In this document: one piece after another, positions 26,499-33,348 of the stretch
Layout of the letters: each line of letters opens with the position of its first letter
Position numbering within the stretch: position 1 is the stretch's first letter
Source of the DNA: Aestuariibacter salexigens DSM 15300
GTDB lineage: Bacteria; Pseudomonadota; Gammaproteobacteria; Enterobacterales; Alteromonadaceae
Direction: 5' to 3'
Assembly (NCBI RefSeq): GCF_000429145.1
Contig: NZ_AUBH01000001.1
Coordinates: forward strand, 496,001-560,000
DNA: 64,000 nucleotides
Notes under the pieces: model-generated
Told to the model about the DNA's origin: nothing
The model's input: the letters and a program-made list of their open reading frames with translations, nothing else
Database searches by the model: none
Position numbers and translations under genes: made by a program

Positions 26499-27362
26499 AT
26501 GACAACAAACATTAAGTTATCGGATTTGCTGCAGCTTGAATCCATTGAAAGCTGCCTGTTCCGCGGCCAGAGTTGGGATCTGGGCTTTCGGGCCCTGTTC
26601 GGCGGTCAGGTATTGGCTCAGGCACTGTGTGCCGCCCAGCGTACCGTGCCAGAGGGCAGGTTATGTCATTCTTTCCACTCATATTTCCTCCTGCCGGGCG
26701 ATGCATCATTGCCAGTCGTGTATGAAGTTGAACAAATACGAGATGGTGGGAGTTTTTCTGCGCGGCGGATAAAGGCGATTCAAAACGGAAAAAACATTTT
26801 CTATATGACGGCATCGTTTCAGGGGCAGGAGCAGGGTCTGGAGCATCAGTTCGCGGATATGCCAAACGTGCCGCCCCCTGATGAGGTGGAGCCAGATATA
26901 AAATGCTACGAAAATAATATTCACCGTATCAGTGAAAGAATGCGTGAGGCGCTTGCCTACCATAGACCGCTGGATGTGCGTACCGTCGACGCGGCTACTT
27001 CCTATCAGAGTGAAGTAAGGGATCCAATGCGTTCAATCTGGATGCGTGCACAGGAGCCTTCACAGCCTGATCTGGCAATTAATCAGGCCATGCTGGCGTA
27101 TGCGTCGGATTACCATTTTTTGAGTACGTCTCTGCAACCGCATGGTATTGCCGTTACCCATAAGGGCTTGATGATGGCCACCATTGATCATGCAATGTGG
27201 TTTCATCGTCCATTTGATTTCAGCGAGTGGCTGCTTTATCAAATGGACAGTCCATTTAGCGGTTCTGCGCGAGGGTTGGTTCGCGGTCAAATCTTTAATA
27301 AAGAAGGTCACTTGGTGGCGTCAACCATGCAGGAAGGACTTATGCGACAGGTGACGGAGTAA
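26499..27362 (+). CDS. tesB: Acyl-CoA thioesterase II
   Basis: This cytoplasmic thioesterase hydrolyses medium- and long-chain acyl-CoA to free acid and CoA. It has two hotdog domains: the first carries SWDLGFRALFGGQVLAQAL and HSFHSYFLLPGD, the second carries AYASDYHFLSTSL with the catalytic Asp, and TIDHAMWFHRPFDF. Length (287) equals E. coli TesB (286). It starts 25 bp after the kinase gene and ends 3 bp before the gamma-carbonic anhydrase gene. Confidence 0.94.
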   Translation: MTTNIKLSDLLQLESIESCLFRGQSWDLGFRALFGGQVLAQALCAAQRTVPEGRLCHSFHSYFLLPGDASLPVVYEVEQIRDGGSFSARRIKAIQNGKNIFYMTASFQGQEQGLEHQFADMPNVPPPDEVEPDIKCYENNIHRISERMREALAYHRPLDVRTVDAATSYQSEVRDPMRSIWMRAQEPSQPDLAINQAMLAYASDYHFLSTSLQPHGIAVTHKGLMMATIDHAMWFHRPFDFSEWLLYQMDSPFSGSARGLVRGQIFNKEGHLVASTMQEGLMRQVTE

Positions 27363-27365
27363 ATT

Positions 27366-27890
27366 ATGATATTCAGTCTTGAACAGCGAAAAGTGACCAA
27401 AGGCAAGCAGGTATTTATTGCACCAGGTGCCTGCGTAATTGGCTCTGCGCAGTTGAAAGATCACAGTAGCGTATGGTTTAACGCTGTGATCCGCGCAGAT
27501 AACGACGATATTATTATTGGTGAAGAGACCAATATTCAGGATGGCTCGGTATTACATGTCGATGAAGGCTGTCCGCTCGTTATTGGCAAGGGCGTTACCG
27601 TGGGGCATAAAGTTATGCTGCATGGCTGTACGATTGGAGACTACAGCCTGATTGGCATTAATGCAGTGGTACTTAATGGTGCCAAAATTGGCAAACATTG
27701 CCTCATCGGGGCCAACAGTCTGGTGACTGAGAACATGGAGATCCCCGATTATTCGCTTGTCATGGGCAGCCCAGCCAGGGTGGTGAAAACCATCCCCGCT
27801 GACAAGTGCGATATGTTTGTTGAATCTGCTGAGCATTACAAACAAAAAGCGCAGCACTATCTTGCTACTCTTAAACAGGAAACGGAATAA
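27366..27890 (+). CDS. Gamma-carbonic anhydrase family protein (YrdA/PaaY-like)
   Basis: This is a 174-residue left-handed beta-helix protein built from hexapeptide repeats (for example AQLKDHSSVWFNAVIRADND, TIGDYSLIGINAVVLNGAKI). Metal-ligand-type histidines appear in VLHVDEG and VGHKVMLHGCT, as in gamma-class carbonic anhydrases. Members of this subgroup form trimers, bind zinc or iron, and often have weak or unproven carbonic anhydrase activity. It is co-directional with tesB with 3 bp between, so probably the last gene of that transcript. Physiological role unknown. Confidence 0.88.
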   Translation: MIFSLEQRKVTKGKQVFIAPGACVIGSAQLKDHSSVWFNAVIRADNDDIIIGEETNIQDGSVLHVDEGCPLVIGKGVTVGHKVMLHGCTIGDYSLIGINAVVLNGAKIGKHCLIGANSLVTENMEIPDYSLVMGSPARVVKTIPADKCDMFVESAEHYKQKAQHYLATLKQETE

Positions 27891-28003
27891 AAAAGGCCCA
27901 GAGCTATTGCTAGTCCTGGGCTTAGGGGAATGGCTCAAAAGGTTTGAGCCGTGCGCTAACTCTGTGCTTCTTTGGGAGAAGTAATCATAAATGATTAACA
28001 GAG
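27889..28003 (-). ncRNA. Candidate small RNA with three-way junction and intrinsic terminator
   Basis: Read on the minus strand this ~115-nt segment folds into a compact structure. A closing stem (27960-27965 with 27998-28003, 6 bp) encloses two directly adjacent hairpins (27982-27987/27992-27997, 6 bp; 27967-27971/27977-27981, 5 bp). An 8-bp hairpin follows (27932-27939/27943-27950), then a GC-rich 6-bp stem (27896-27901/27916-27921) and six U (27889-27894), an intrinsic terminator. A good -10 box (TACAAT, 28010-28015 minus) would start transcription at about 28003, exactly the base of the closing stem. No convincing -35 was found. The terminator has no protein gene to serve on this strand. 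I do not recognise the family. Confidence 0.6.
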
Positions 28004-28009
28004 ACGATC

Positions 28010-28055
28010 ATTGTAGAACATTATTGAACGAAAACTAAACAATTTTTTGTTCAAT
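28010..28055 (-). promoter_or_regulatory. Putative promoter and operator of the candidate small RNA
   Basis: The -10 box TACAAT lies at 28010-28015 (minus strand). Around the expected -35 region is a perfect 7-bp inverted repeat, ATTGAAC (28023-28029) and GTTCAAT (28049-28055), 19 bp apart. This arrangement suits a regulator bound over or next to the RNA polymerase site. The -35 itself is weak (TTAGTT-like), which would fit an activator-dependent promoter. Confidence 0.4.
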
Positions 28056-28287
28056 GTGGCGATTTTGCTCAAAGAATCAATTCATTACTCACTCAACAGC
28101 CGTCATAGCGGGGCCTGTGCACAGGTTTTGCACAGTTTGTGAATATTTTATGAACAGGTCTTGCATCACTAATAAGCATGGCAGTCATCATCCTCATTTT
28201 CAGTATTTATGTCGACTATTGAACGGTTGTGGTCTCTCTACAACGCGCTCACAATGCAAATAAATCATCAATAACTGGAGTTTTCCC
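28056..28287. other. Upstream region of the aminotransferase gene with an operator-like dyad
   Basis: CTGTGCA (28115-28121) and TGCACAG (28129-28135) form a perfect inverted repeat with a 7-bp spacer, about 150 bp upstream of the aminotransferase start. The 69-codon open frame at 28054-28263 has unusual Cys/His content and no ribosome-binding site, and is not considered a gene. Confidence 0.4.
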
Positions 28288-29400
28288 GTGCAGTCTTTTG
28301 TACCTCCACTTAGAACGCTGATGGGACCAGGTCCCTCGGATATCCACCCTCAGGTTTTACAGGCCTTGTCAAAACCGACGATTGGTCACCTTGATCCACA
28401 GTTCGTCGGTTTGATGAACGACATCAAGCAGCTTTTGCAATATGCGTTCATGACCGACAATGAGCTAACCATGCCTATTTCCGCGCCCGGGTCAGCGGGA
28501 ATGGAAGCCTGTTTCGTGAACTTAGTTCAGCCGGGCGACAAAGTGGTGGTGTGTCAAAATGGTGTATTCGGCGGGCGCATGAAGGAAAACGTCGAGCGCT
28601 GTGGAGGCATCCCCATTTTGATTGAGGATGATTGGGGTAAGCCGACAGATGCGAATAAGTTAGAGGACGCCCTAAAGCAGCATCCGGATGCGCAGTTTGT
28701 GGCATTCGTACATGCGGAAACCAGTACAGGCGTGCGCAATGATGCGGCATTACTGTGCGATATCGCCAGGCGTTACGACTGTCTGACTATTGTAGATGCA
28801 GTGACTGCGCTGGGTGGCATTGAGCTTCGTGTGGATGAATGGGGCATTGATGCGATTTATTCGGGCTCGCAAAAGTGCCTGTCCTGTGTGCCGGGCCTGT
28901 CTCCCGTTTCCTTTGGTCCGCGGGCCGTTGAAAGAATCAAACAAAGACGCAACAAGACGCAGAGCTGGTTTTTGGACATGGAATTAGTCATGGGATACTG
29001 GGGCGAGGGTGCCAAGCGTGCCTACCATCATACTGCTCCGGTTAATAGTTTGTATGCACTGCACGAGTCATTACTGATGTTGCATCAGGAAGGGCTTGAA
29101 AACGCCTGGCAACGACATGCAAATAAACATGCTAAATTGCATGATGGTCTGGTTTCTATGGGTCTGTCATTTGTTGTAGACGAACAGTATCGGTTGCCTC
29201 AGCTTAATGTTGTTAATATCCCCCCTGGCATAGACGATGCTGCAATTCGTACGCGTTTGCTGAACGAATTTGACCTGGAGATTGGTGCGGGGCTTGGTCC
29301 ACTAGCCGGAAAGGTATGGCGTATTGGTCTGATGGGGCATGGTTGCAGCGACAAAAATATCGATTATTGTCTTGCCAGTCTCAAAGCGGTTTTAGCGTAA
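28288..29400 (+). CDS. Class V aminotransferase, alanine/serine-glyoxylate or -pyruvate type
   Basis: This 370-residue cytoplasmic PLP enzyme of the AGXT family transfers the amino group of alanine or serine to glyoxylate or pyruvate. The GTG start at 28288 sits after a GGAG site. The N-terminal MGPGPSDIHPQVL and SAPGSAGMEA are the family signatures. The PLP Asp is Asp170 (TIVDAVTALGG) and the PLP Lys is Lys196 (SGSQKCLSC). The C-terminal domain ends with WRIGLMGHGCS, another family mark. Exact donor and acceptor cannot be told. It stands alone, with a long regulatory region upstream and a hairpin downstream. Confidence 0.9.
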   Translation: MQSFVPPLRTLMGPGPSDIHPQVLQALSKPTIGHLDPQFVGLMNDIKQLLQYAFMTDNELTMPISAPGSAGMEACFVNLVQPGDKVVVCQNGVFGGRMKENVERCGGIPILIEDDWGKPTDANKLEDALKQHPDAQFVAFVHAETSTGVRNDAALLCDIARRYDCLTIVDAVTALGGIELRVDEWGIDAIYSGSQKCLSCVPGLSPVSFGPRAVERIKQRRNKTQSWFLDMELVMGYWGEGAKRAYHHTAPVNSLYALHESLLMLHQEGLENAWQRHANKHAKLHDGLVSMGLSFVVDEQYRLPQLNVVNIPPGIDDAAIRTRLLNEFDLEIGAGLGPLAGKVWRIGLMGHGCSDKNIDYCLASLKAVLA

Positions 29401-29409
29401 CGCTTAACG

Positions 29410-29429
29410 TAGCGCATGATGATGCGCTA
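29410..29429 (+). other. Hairpin downstream of the aminotransferase gene
   Basis: TAGCGCAT (29410-29417), a GATG loop and ATGCGCTA (29422-29429) form an 8-bp perfect stem 10 bp after the aminotransferase stop. No T-tract follows, so it may stabilise the 3' end or terminate with help. Confidence 0.45.
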
Positions 29430-29471
29430 GACTAAGGCTTCGCAGAATAACAAGAATAAAGCGAGGCTACT

Positions 29472-30701
29472 GTGCTGCACCGTATTTGGCTGGCGTTTAT
29501 CGTTAGCGCTTTTCTGGCCACGTGCTATCAGGCGTTTATATTGGGCGAGACTCAGGCGTTTGCGACCAGTATGGATGCGGTCACCAGTATGGCACGTCTC
29601 AGTGTTGATATTGCGATCGGGCTTATCGGTCTTTTAGCGTTTTGGTTGGGGATATTCAACGTCGCAGAGCGGGCAGGGATGATAGCCAGCGTGTCACGCT
29701 TCATAGAGCCATTATTGCGCCGGTTGATGCCTGATATACCGTGCGGTCACCCCGCTATCGGCAGTGTGACCATGAACATGTCCGCCAACGTGCTGGGATT
29801 GGATAATGCCGCTACGCCATTTGGCATCAAAGCGATGCAGGACATGCAAAGCCTGAACAACACGCCCGACACAATAACCAACAGTCAGATTTTGTTTCTG
29901 GTGTTGAATACGTCGTCGGTCACACTGTTTCCTATTACCGTATTTTTGTATCGGGCCGAGCAGGGCGCTGCATCACCTACAGATGTGTTTATTCCCATCT
30001 TGTTAGCCACCAGCGCGTCAACACTGGCAGGGCTGTTGATTACCTGCTGGGTACAGAAAATCAATATATTTCAACGCACAGTGATGTTGTATTTCGTTGC
30101 TGCATTTGCCCTGTTAGCAGCAATCATTGCTTACTTTAGCTCTATGGCTGCACAACAAATGGCATCATCTTCATCGCTAATCGCGAATGCACTATTGTTT
30201 AGCTTTGTTGTGATTGTCCTGTTGGTAGCCTGGCGACGCTCGCTGAATGGCTACGAGCTTTTTATTGAAGGCGCGAAAAGAGGATTTGAGTTAGCCATCA
30301 CGCTTATTCCTTATCTGATTGCCATGCTATTTGCGATTGGCGTATTAAGAGCAAGTGGCATACTCGACTACGTGGCGCATTTTACCGCCATGGCTGCACA
30401 ATCTGTTGGCATCGATGCCCGATTTACCGACGCCTTGCCAAACGCACTGATGAAACCACTTAGTGGCAGCGGCTCACGCGCGTTAATGATTGAAACGATG
30501 CAGCATCAAGGAGCCGATTCATTCGCGGGAAGGCTTGCCTCTGTCCTGCAGGGCTCTACCGAGACGACGTTTTATGTGCTTGCTGTCTATCTGGGCGCAG
30601 TGGGCATTAAACACAGTCGTTATGCTGTGGGCTGCTGTCTGGCGGCGGATGCGGCAGGGATAACCACTGCCATCATAGTCAGCTATTGGTTTTTTGGTTA
30701 A
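29472..30701 (+). CDS. Nucleoside-recognition (Gate) domain membrane protein, SpmA-SpmB-like fusion
   Basis: This is a 409-residue inner-membrane protein with about 8-10 hydrophobic segments. Two Gate (nucleoside recognition) domains are fused. The first has GLLAFWLGIFNVAERAG and the highly conserved NMSANVLGLDNAATPFGIKA, as in SpmA. The second has FELAITLIPYLIAMLFAIGV and PLSGSGSRAL plus QGSTETTFYVLAVYLGAVG, as in SpmB. In spore formers SpmA and SpmB are separate and affect spore core dehydration. In Gram-negative bacteria the fused form is common and its role is unknown. A transporter-like role is inferred from the fold class. Confidence 0.85.
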   Translation: MLHRIWLAFIVSAFLATCYQAFILGETQAFATSMDAVTSMARLSVDIAIGLIGLLAFWLGIFNVAERAGMIASVSRFIEPLLRRLMPDIPCGHPAIGSVTMNMSANVLGLDNAATPFGIKAMQDMQSLNNTPDTITNSQILFLVLNTSSVTLFPITVFLYRAEQGAASPTDVFIPILLATSASTLAGLLITCWVQKINIFQRTVMLYFVAAFALLAAIIAYFSSMAAQQMASSSSLIANALLFSFVVIVLLVAWRRSLNGYELFIEGAKRGFELAITLIPYLIAMLFAIGVLRASGILDYVAHFTAMAAQSVGIDARFTDALPNALMKPLSGSGSRALMIETMQHQGADSFAGRLASVLQGSTETTFYVLAVYLGAVGIKHSRYAVGCCLAADAAGITTAIIVSYWFFG

Positions 30702-30778
30702 AGTAACGTGCGTTGGGTGGCGTGACAGCGCTACCTTTGCTATACCCAATACGGCATACAACAATAAGGAAAAACAGC

Positions 30779-31042
30779 ATGAAAAAAGTCGGTGTTTCAT
30801 TGCTAGCTCTGGCGGCAATTTTCACATTAAGCGCGTGCACAAAAATGACCAAAGAAAATTACGATGCGCTAAAGATGGGCATGAGTAAACCTGAAGTAGA
30901 GGCAATTATCGGCTCAGCGGATAGTTGCGAGGAAACGCTCGGTACATTGTCTTGTTTATGGGGTGATGAGAAGGGTAAATACATCAAGGTAAGTTTTGCT
31001 GGTGAAAGCGCCGTGTTCTTTGATCATGGTGGTCTTGAGTAA
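30779..31042 (+). CDS. Small lipoprotein, SmpA/OmlA or DUF3862-like
   Basis: This is an 87-residue lipoprotein. The start at ATG 30779 has an AAGGA site 8 bp upstream; the in-frame codon at 30713 is rejected. The lipobox is LSAC (Cys at about 20). The mature part has the short helix-turn pattern YDALKMGMSKPEVEAIIG, then strands with GTLSCLWGD and KYIKVSFAG. This resembles the SmpA/OmlA or DUF3862 fold of small envelope lipoproteins (BLIP-like). Two Cys (DSCEETLGTLSC) could form a disulfide. Function unknown. Confidence 0.8.
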   Translation: MKKVGVSLLALAAIFTLSACTKMTKENYDALKMGMSKPEVEAIIGSADSCEETLGTLSCLWGDEKGKYIKVSFAGESAVFFDHGGLE

Positions 31043-31081
31043 GAAACCATTCAGCAAATATTCATAGCGAGGCGTTAAGCT

Positions 31082-31101
31082 CAATACTAAAGATAGTATT
31101 G
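31082..31101. promoter_or_regulatory. Perfect hairpin or operator just upstream of the SIMPL gene
   Basis: CAATACTA (31082-31089), AAGA, TAGTATTG (31094-31101) is an 8-bp perfect dyad ending 5 bp before the AGGA ribosome-binding site (31107-31110). It could be an operator, or an RNA hairpin that affects translation. Confidence 0.4.
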
Positions 31102-31118
31102 TCATTAGGATGTCGCTT

Positions 31119-31793
31119 ATGCACGTAAGAATATTTTTCGCGTTTTGTCTGATTGCTCTGAGTGCTGGTGCAGCGAACGCTGTACCCAGCATTACCGTTT
31201 CAGGCACGGGAGACAGCGTAGCTGTGCCCGATCAGTTTACCTTCACCGCCGTGGTAGAAGAGCGCGGTGAAGTCGTCACCAAACTCCAACAAACTGTATC
31301 TCACAAAGTCAATCAAATCGTGACGCATTTATTGGACGCGGGTGTCGATCACAAACAGATTCAATCAATGCAAATTTCACTGACGCCATCTTATGAACGC
31401 ACTGCGACAGGCTCAAGACAGAACGGATTTGTATTAAGTCGTCAAATCAACGTGGTTGTAAAGCAGCTGGATGATTACGCAGGTGTCGTTGATGGTGTTA
31501 TCGCCGCGGGTGCAGCACGTCTGGAACGTTTTCAATTCGGTTTGTCTAACTCTGAAGCGGTATATCAACGTGCGCTGCAAAGTGCATTCGATAATGCAAG
31601 GGAGCGAGCTCTGGTACTAGCCAAACAGGCTGGCGTGGAACTCGGTAATGTGTTGTCGATGACCGAACATGGCAATGCCAGATCCATGCCAGTTACCCGC
31701 CAAATGATGATGGCAGAGAGCGCCGCTGCTGATTTGCCTGGCCAGGTAGTGAGCAGCAGCACGGTTCAGGTTGTATTTGAAATTAAACAATAG
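31119..31793 (+). CDS. SIMPL (DUF541) domain protein, periplasmic
   Basis: This is a 224-residue exported protein. The ATG at 31119 is preferred because AGGA lies 8 bp upstream and the protein then begins with a good signal peptide (MHVRIFFAFCLIALSAGAANA). The ATG at 31110 would overlap its own Shine-Dalgarno. The mature protein has the SIMPL/BP26 pattern: ITVSGTGDSVAVPDQFTFTAVV at the start, and NARERALVLAKQAGVELGNVL followed by PVTRQMMM near the end. Family members form oligomeric channel-like rings in the periplasm; a role in envelope or oxidative stress is often proposed but not settled. Confidence 0.88.
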   Translation: MHVRIFFAFCLIALSAGAANAVPSITVSGTGDSVAVPDQFTFTAVVEERGEVVTKLQQTVSHKVNQIVTHLLDAGVDHKQIQSMQISLTPSYERTATGSRQNGFVLSRQINVVVKQLDDYAGVVDGVIAAGAARLERFQFGLSNSEAVYQRALQSAFDNARERALVLAKQAGVELGNVLSMTEHGNARSMPVTRQMMMAESAAADLPGQVVSSSTVQVVFEIKQ

Positions 31794-31798
31794 GGACG

Positions 31799-32362
31799 TT
31801 GCGCTTCTGTCCGGAATACAGTTTTGATAAACTGCGGCGCAGAATTGTCATTAACTACCAAGGTAAGCGTTTTTTGGACACTGGCGCAGTAATTGAACCC
31901 ACCACAAATAAAGCTGAACTCTACCAGCAGATTCTAGAACAGGTAAAAGCGATAACGTTCGATGAAACAGATGCCGTTGCTAATATGGCCAATATCAGCG
32001 CGGTGCTGTTTCATGCTATGCCAGATATCAACTGGGCAGGCTTTTATCTGTACAAACAGCAGCAGTTAATACTTGGTCCTTTTCAGGGTAAGCCCGCCTG
32101 CATCAGAATTGCCATGGGTAAAGGTGTGTGCGGCACAGCTGCTGAATTAATGACTATTCAACGTATTGAAAACGTGCACGAATTCAAAGGGCATATCGCC
32201 TGCGATTCGGCCTCCAATTCAGAAATTGTGATACCGGTGACGTTAAACGGTGAACTTTATGGTGTGTTAGATATCGACTCGCCACAGTTTGCCAGATTTG
32301 ATGATGTCGACCAACACGGCCTGACTGCAGTGGTAAAACATTTTGAGTCTACGTTGTCATGA
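31799..32362 (+). CDS. msrC: Free methionine-(R)-sulfoxide reductase (GAF domain)
   Basis: This GAF-fold enzyme reduces free L-methionine-(R)-sulfoxide. INWAGFYLYKQQQLILGPFQ, then three conserved cysteines in KPACIRI, KGVCGTA and HIACDSAS, match fRMsr/YebR exactly. The start is unsure: TTG 31799 gives 187 residues with no good ribosome-binding site, whereas TTG 31874 after AAGGTAAG gives 162, closer to the E. coli length of 165. The stop overlaps the next gene by 4 bp (ATGA). In E. coli, msrC (yebR) also lies close to proQ and prc, so the order here is an old gammaproteobacterial arrangement. Confidence 0.9.
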   Translation: MRFCPEYSFDKLRRRIVINYQGKRFLDTGAVIEPTTNKAELYQQILEQVKAITFDETDAVANMANISAVLFHAMPDINWAGFYLYKQQQLILGPFQGKPACIRIAMGKGVCGTAAELMTIQRIENVHEFKGHIACDSASNSEIVIPVTLNGELYGVLDIDSPQFARFDDVDQHGLTAVVKHFESTLS

Positions 32363-32643
32363 AATCGTTGGTCGACATTCACGTCGTGTTGGCAACAGCG
32401 TCGGATCTTGAGGATGACTGGGACGAGCAAGCCGACGAAGCTGCTGACAGACTAAATACGATTCTACATATGGCTTTTGATCGCGCTGATGAAGATATCA
32501 GCGTGACCACACTTGAAAACGTACTCCAATTTATTTGGGAAAATTGGCGTAACGACAAACACTTGCTCGATATTGATGATGTAGACCTCAGCGACTGGGT
32601 TGACCATCTGTTGGCAACTTGGGATGATGAGGAAATTGAGTAA
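32359..32643 (+). CDS. Small acidic protein between msrC and proQ, unknown function
   Basis: The 94-residue product is strongly acidic (DLEDDWDEQADEAADRL, LDIDDVDLSDWVDHLL, TWDDEEIE) with predicted amphipathic helices and no signal peptide. It overlaps msrC by 4 bp and proQ by 1 bp (TAATG), so translation of all three is tightly coupled. I do not recognise a family. Because ProQ is a very basic RNA-binding protein, a charge-complementary partner or modulator is conceivable, but that is speculation from context only. Confidence 0.75.
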   Translation: MKSLVDIHVVLATASDLEDDWDEQADEAADRLNTILHMAFDRADEDISVTTLENVLQFIWENWRNDKHLLDIDDVDLSDWVDHLLATWDDEEIE

Positions 32644-33344
32644 TGCCCGATACCATGAAAGAGACACCAGCGGACGCAATGGATACGCAGGAAAAATTCA
32701 CCACCAGCAAAGAGGTGATTGCCTTCTTAGCGCAATCTTTCCCTAACTGCTTTAGCCTTGAAGGTGACGCAAAACCACTGAAAATCGGTATTTTTCAGGA
32801 CCTGGCAGAGCGACTTGAGCAGGACGAACGCGTCAGCAAAACCTTATTGCGTACCTCTCTTCGCCACTATACAAACAGCTGGCGTTATTTGCATTCCATG
32901 CGCGAAGGTGCCCACCGCGTCGACCTTGATGGTAACCAGGATGCGGTAATTGAACAGGAACATGCGGAGCACGCAAAGCAGCAGCTTGAGGAAAGCAAAG
33001 CTCGTGTTGCGGAAAAACGCAAGCAGACTAAAGGGCCAAAGAAACCGCGTTCGGACGTCAATGGCGGGGCAAAAAGGCCAAAAAATTCAACAGCTACAAA
33101 AACAAAAACTACAATTAAAGGAACTAAACCCAATAATTCGAAGCCAAAGAGCATTGTACCTGCACAAAAACTGACAGACGATGATTTGAAATCAGGCACC
33201 AGAGTGACGGTAAAAGTAGGGCGCGAACCCATGCTTGCAACGATCACTGAAGTGGCGAAAGATGGGATCAACGTACAACTCGATACGGGTATGTCTGTGA
33301 AGGTACAGCAGGATAAGTTACGTTTGGCTCGTTCCAAGAGGTAG
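32643..33344 (+). CDS. proQ: RNA chaperone ProQ
   Basis: ProQ binds structured small RNAs and mRNA 3' ends. The FinO domain lies at about 20-115 (KEVIAFLAQSFPNCFSLEG, PLKIGIFQDLAERL, LRTSLRHYTNSWRYLHSM). A Lys-rich disordered linker follows (about 125-175, KRKQTKGPKKPRS). The C-terminal Tudor-like domain (about 180-230) has LKSGTRVTVKVGREPMLATI. The length of 233 equals the E. coli protein. It is coupled to the upstream acidic ORF by one base and precedes prc by 4 bp, as in E. coli, where proQ and prc are neighbours. Confidence 0.95.
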   Translation: MPDTMKETPADAMDTQEKFTTSKEVIAFLAQSFPNCFSLEGDAKPLKIGIFQDLAERLEQDERVSKTLLRTSLRHYTNSWRYLHSMREGAHRVDLDGNQDAVIEQEHAEHAKQQLEESKARVAEKRKQTKGPKKPRSDVNGGAKRPKNSTATKTKTTIKGTKPNNSKPKSIVPAQKLTDDDLKSGTRVTVKVGREPMLATITEVAKDGINVQLDTGMSVKVQQDKLRLARSKR

Positions 33345-33348
33345 TAAT

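Noticed and set aside
27931-27950. Hairpin as a plus-strand terminator of the carbonic anhydrase gene
   Set aside because: No T-tract follows on the plus strand; the U-tract is on the minus strand, which favours the small RNA reading.
28054-28263. 69-codon open frame with many Cys and His
   Set aside because: No ribosome-binding site, composition unlike a protein, and it overlaps operator-like sequence before the aminotransferase.
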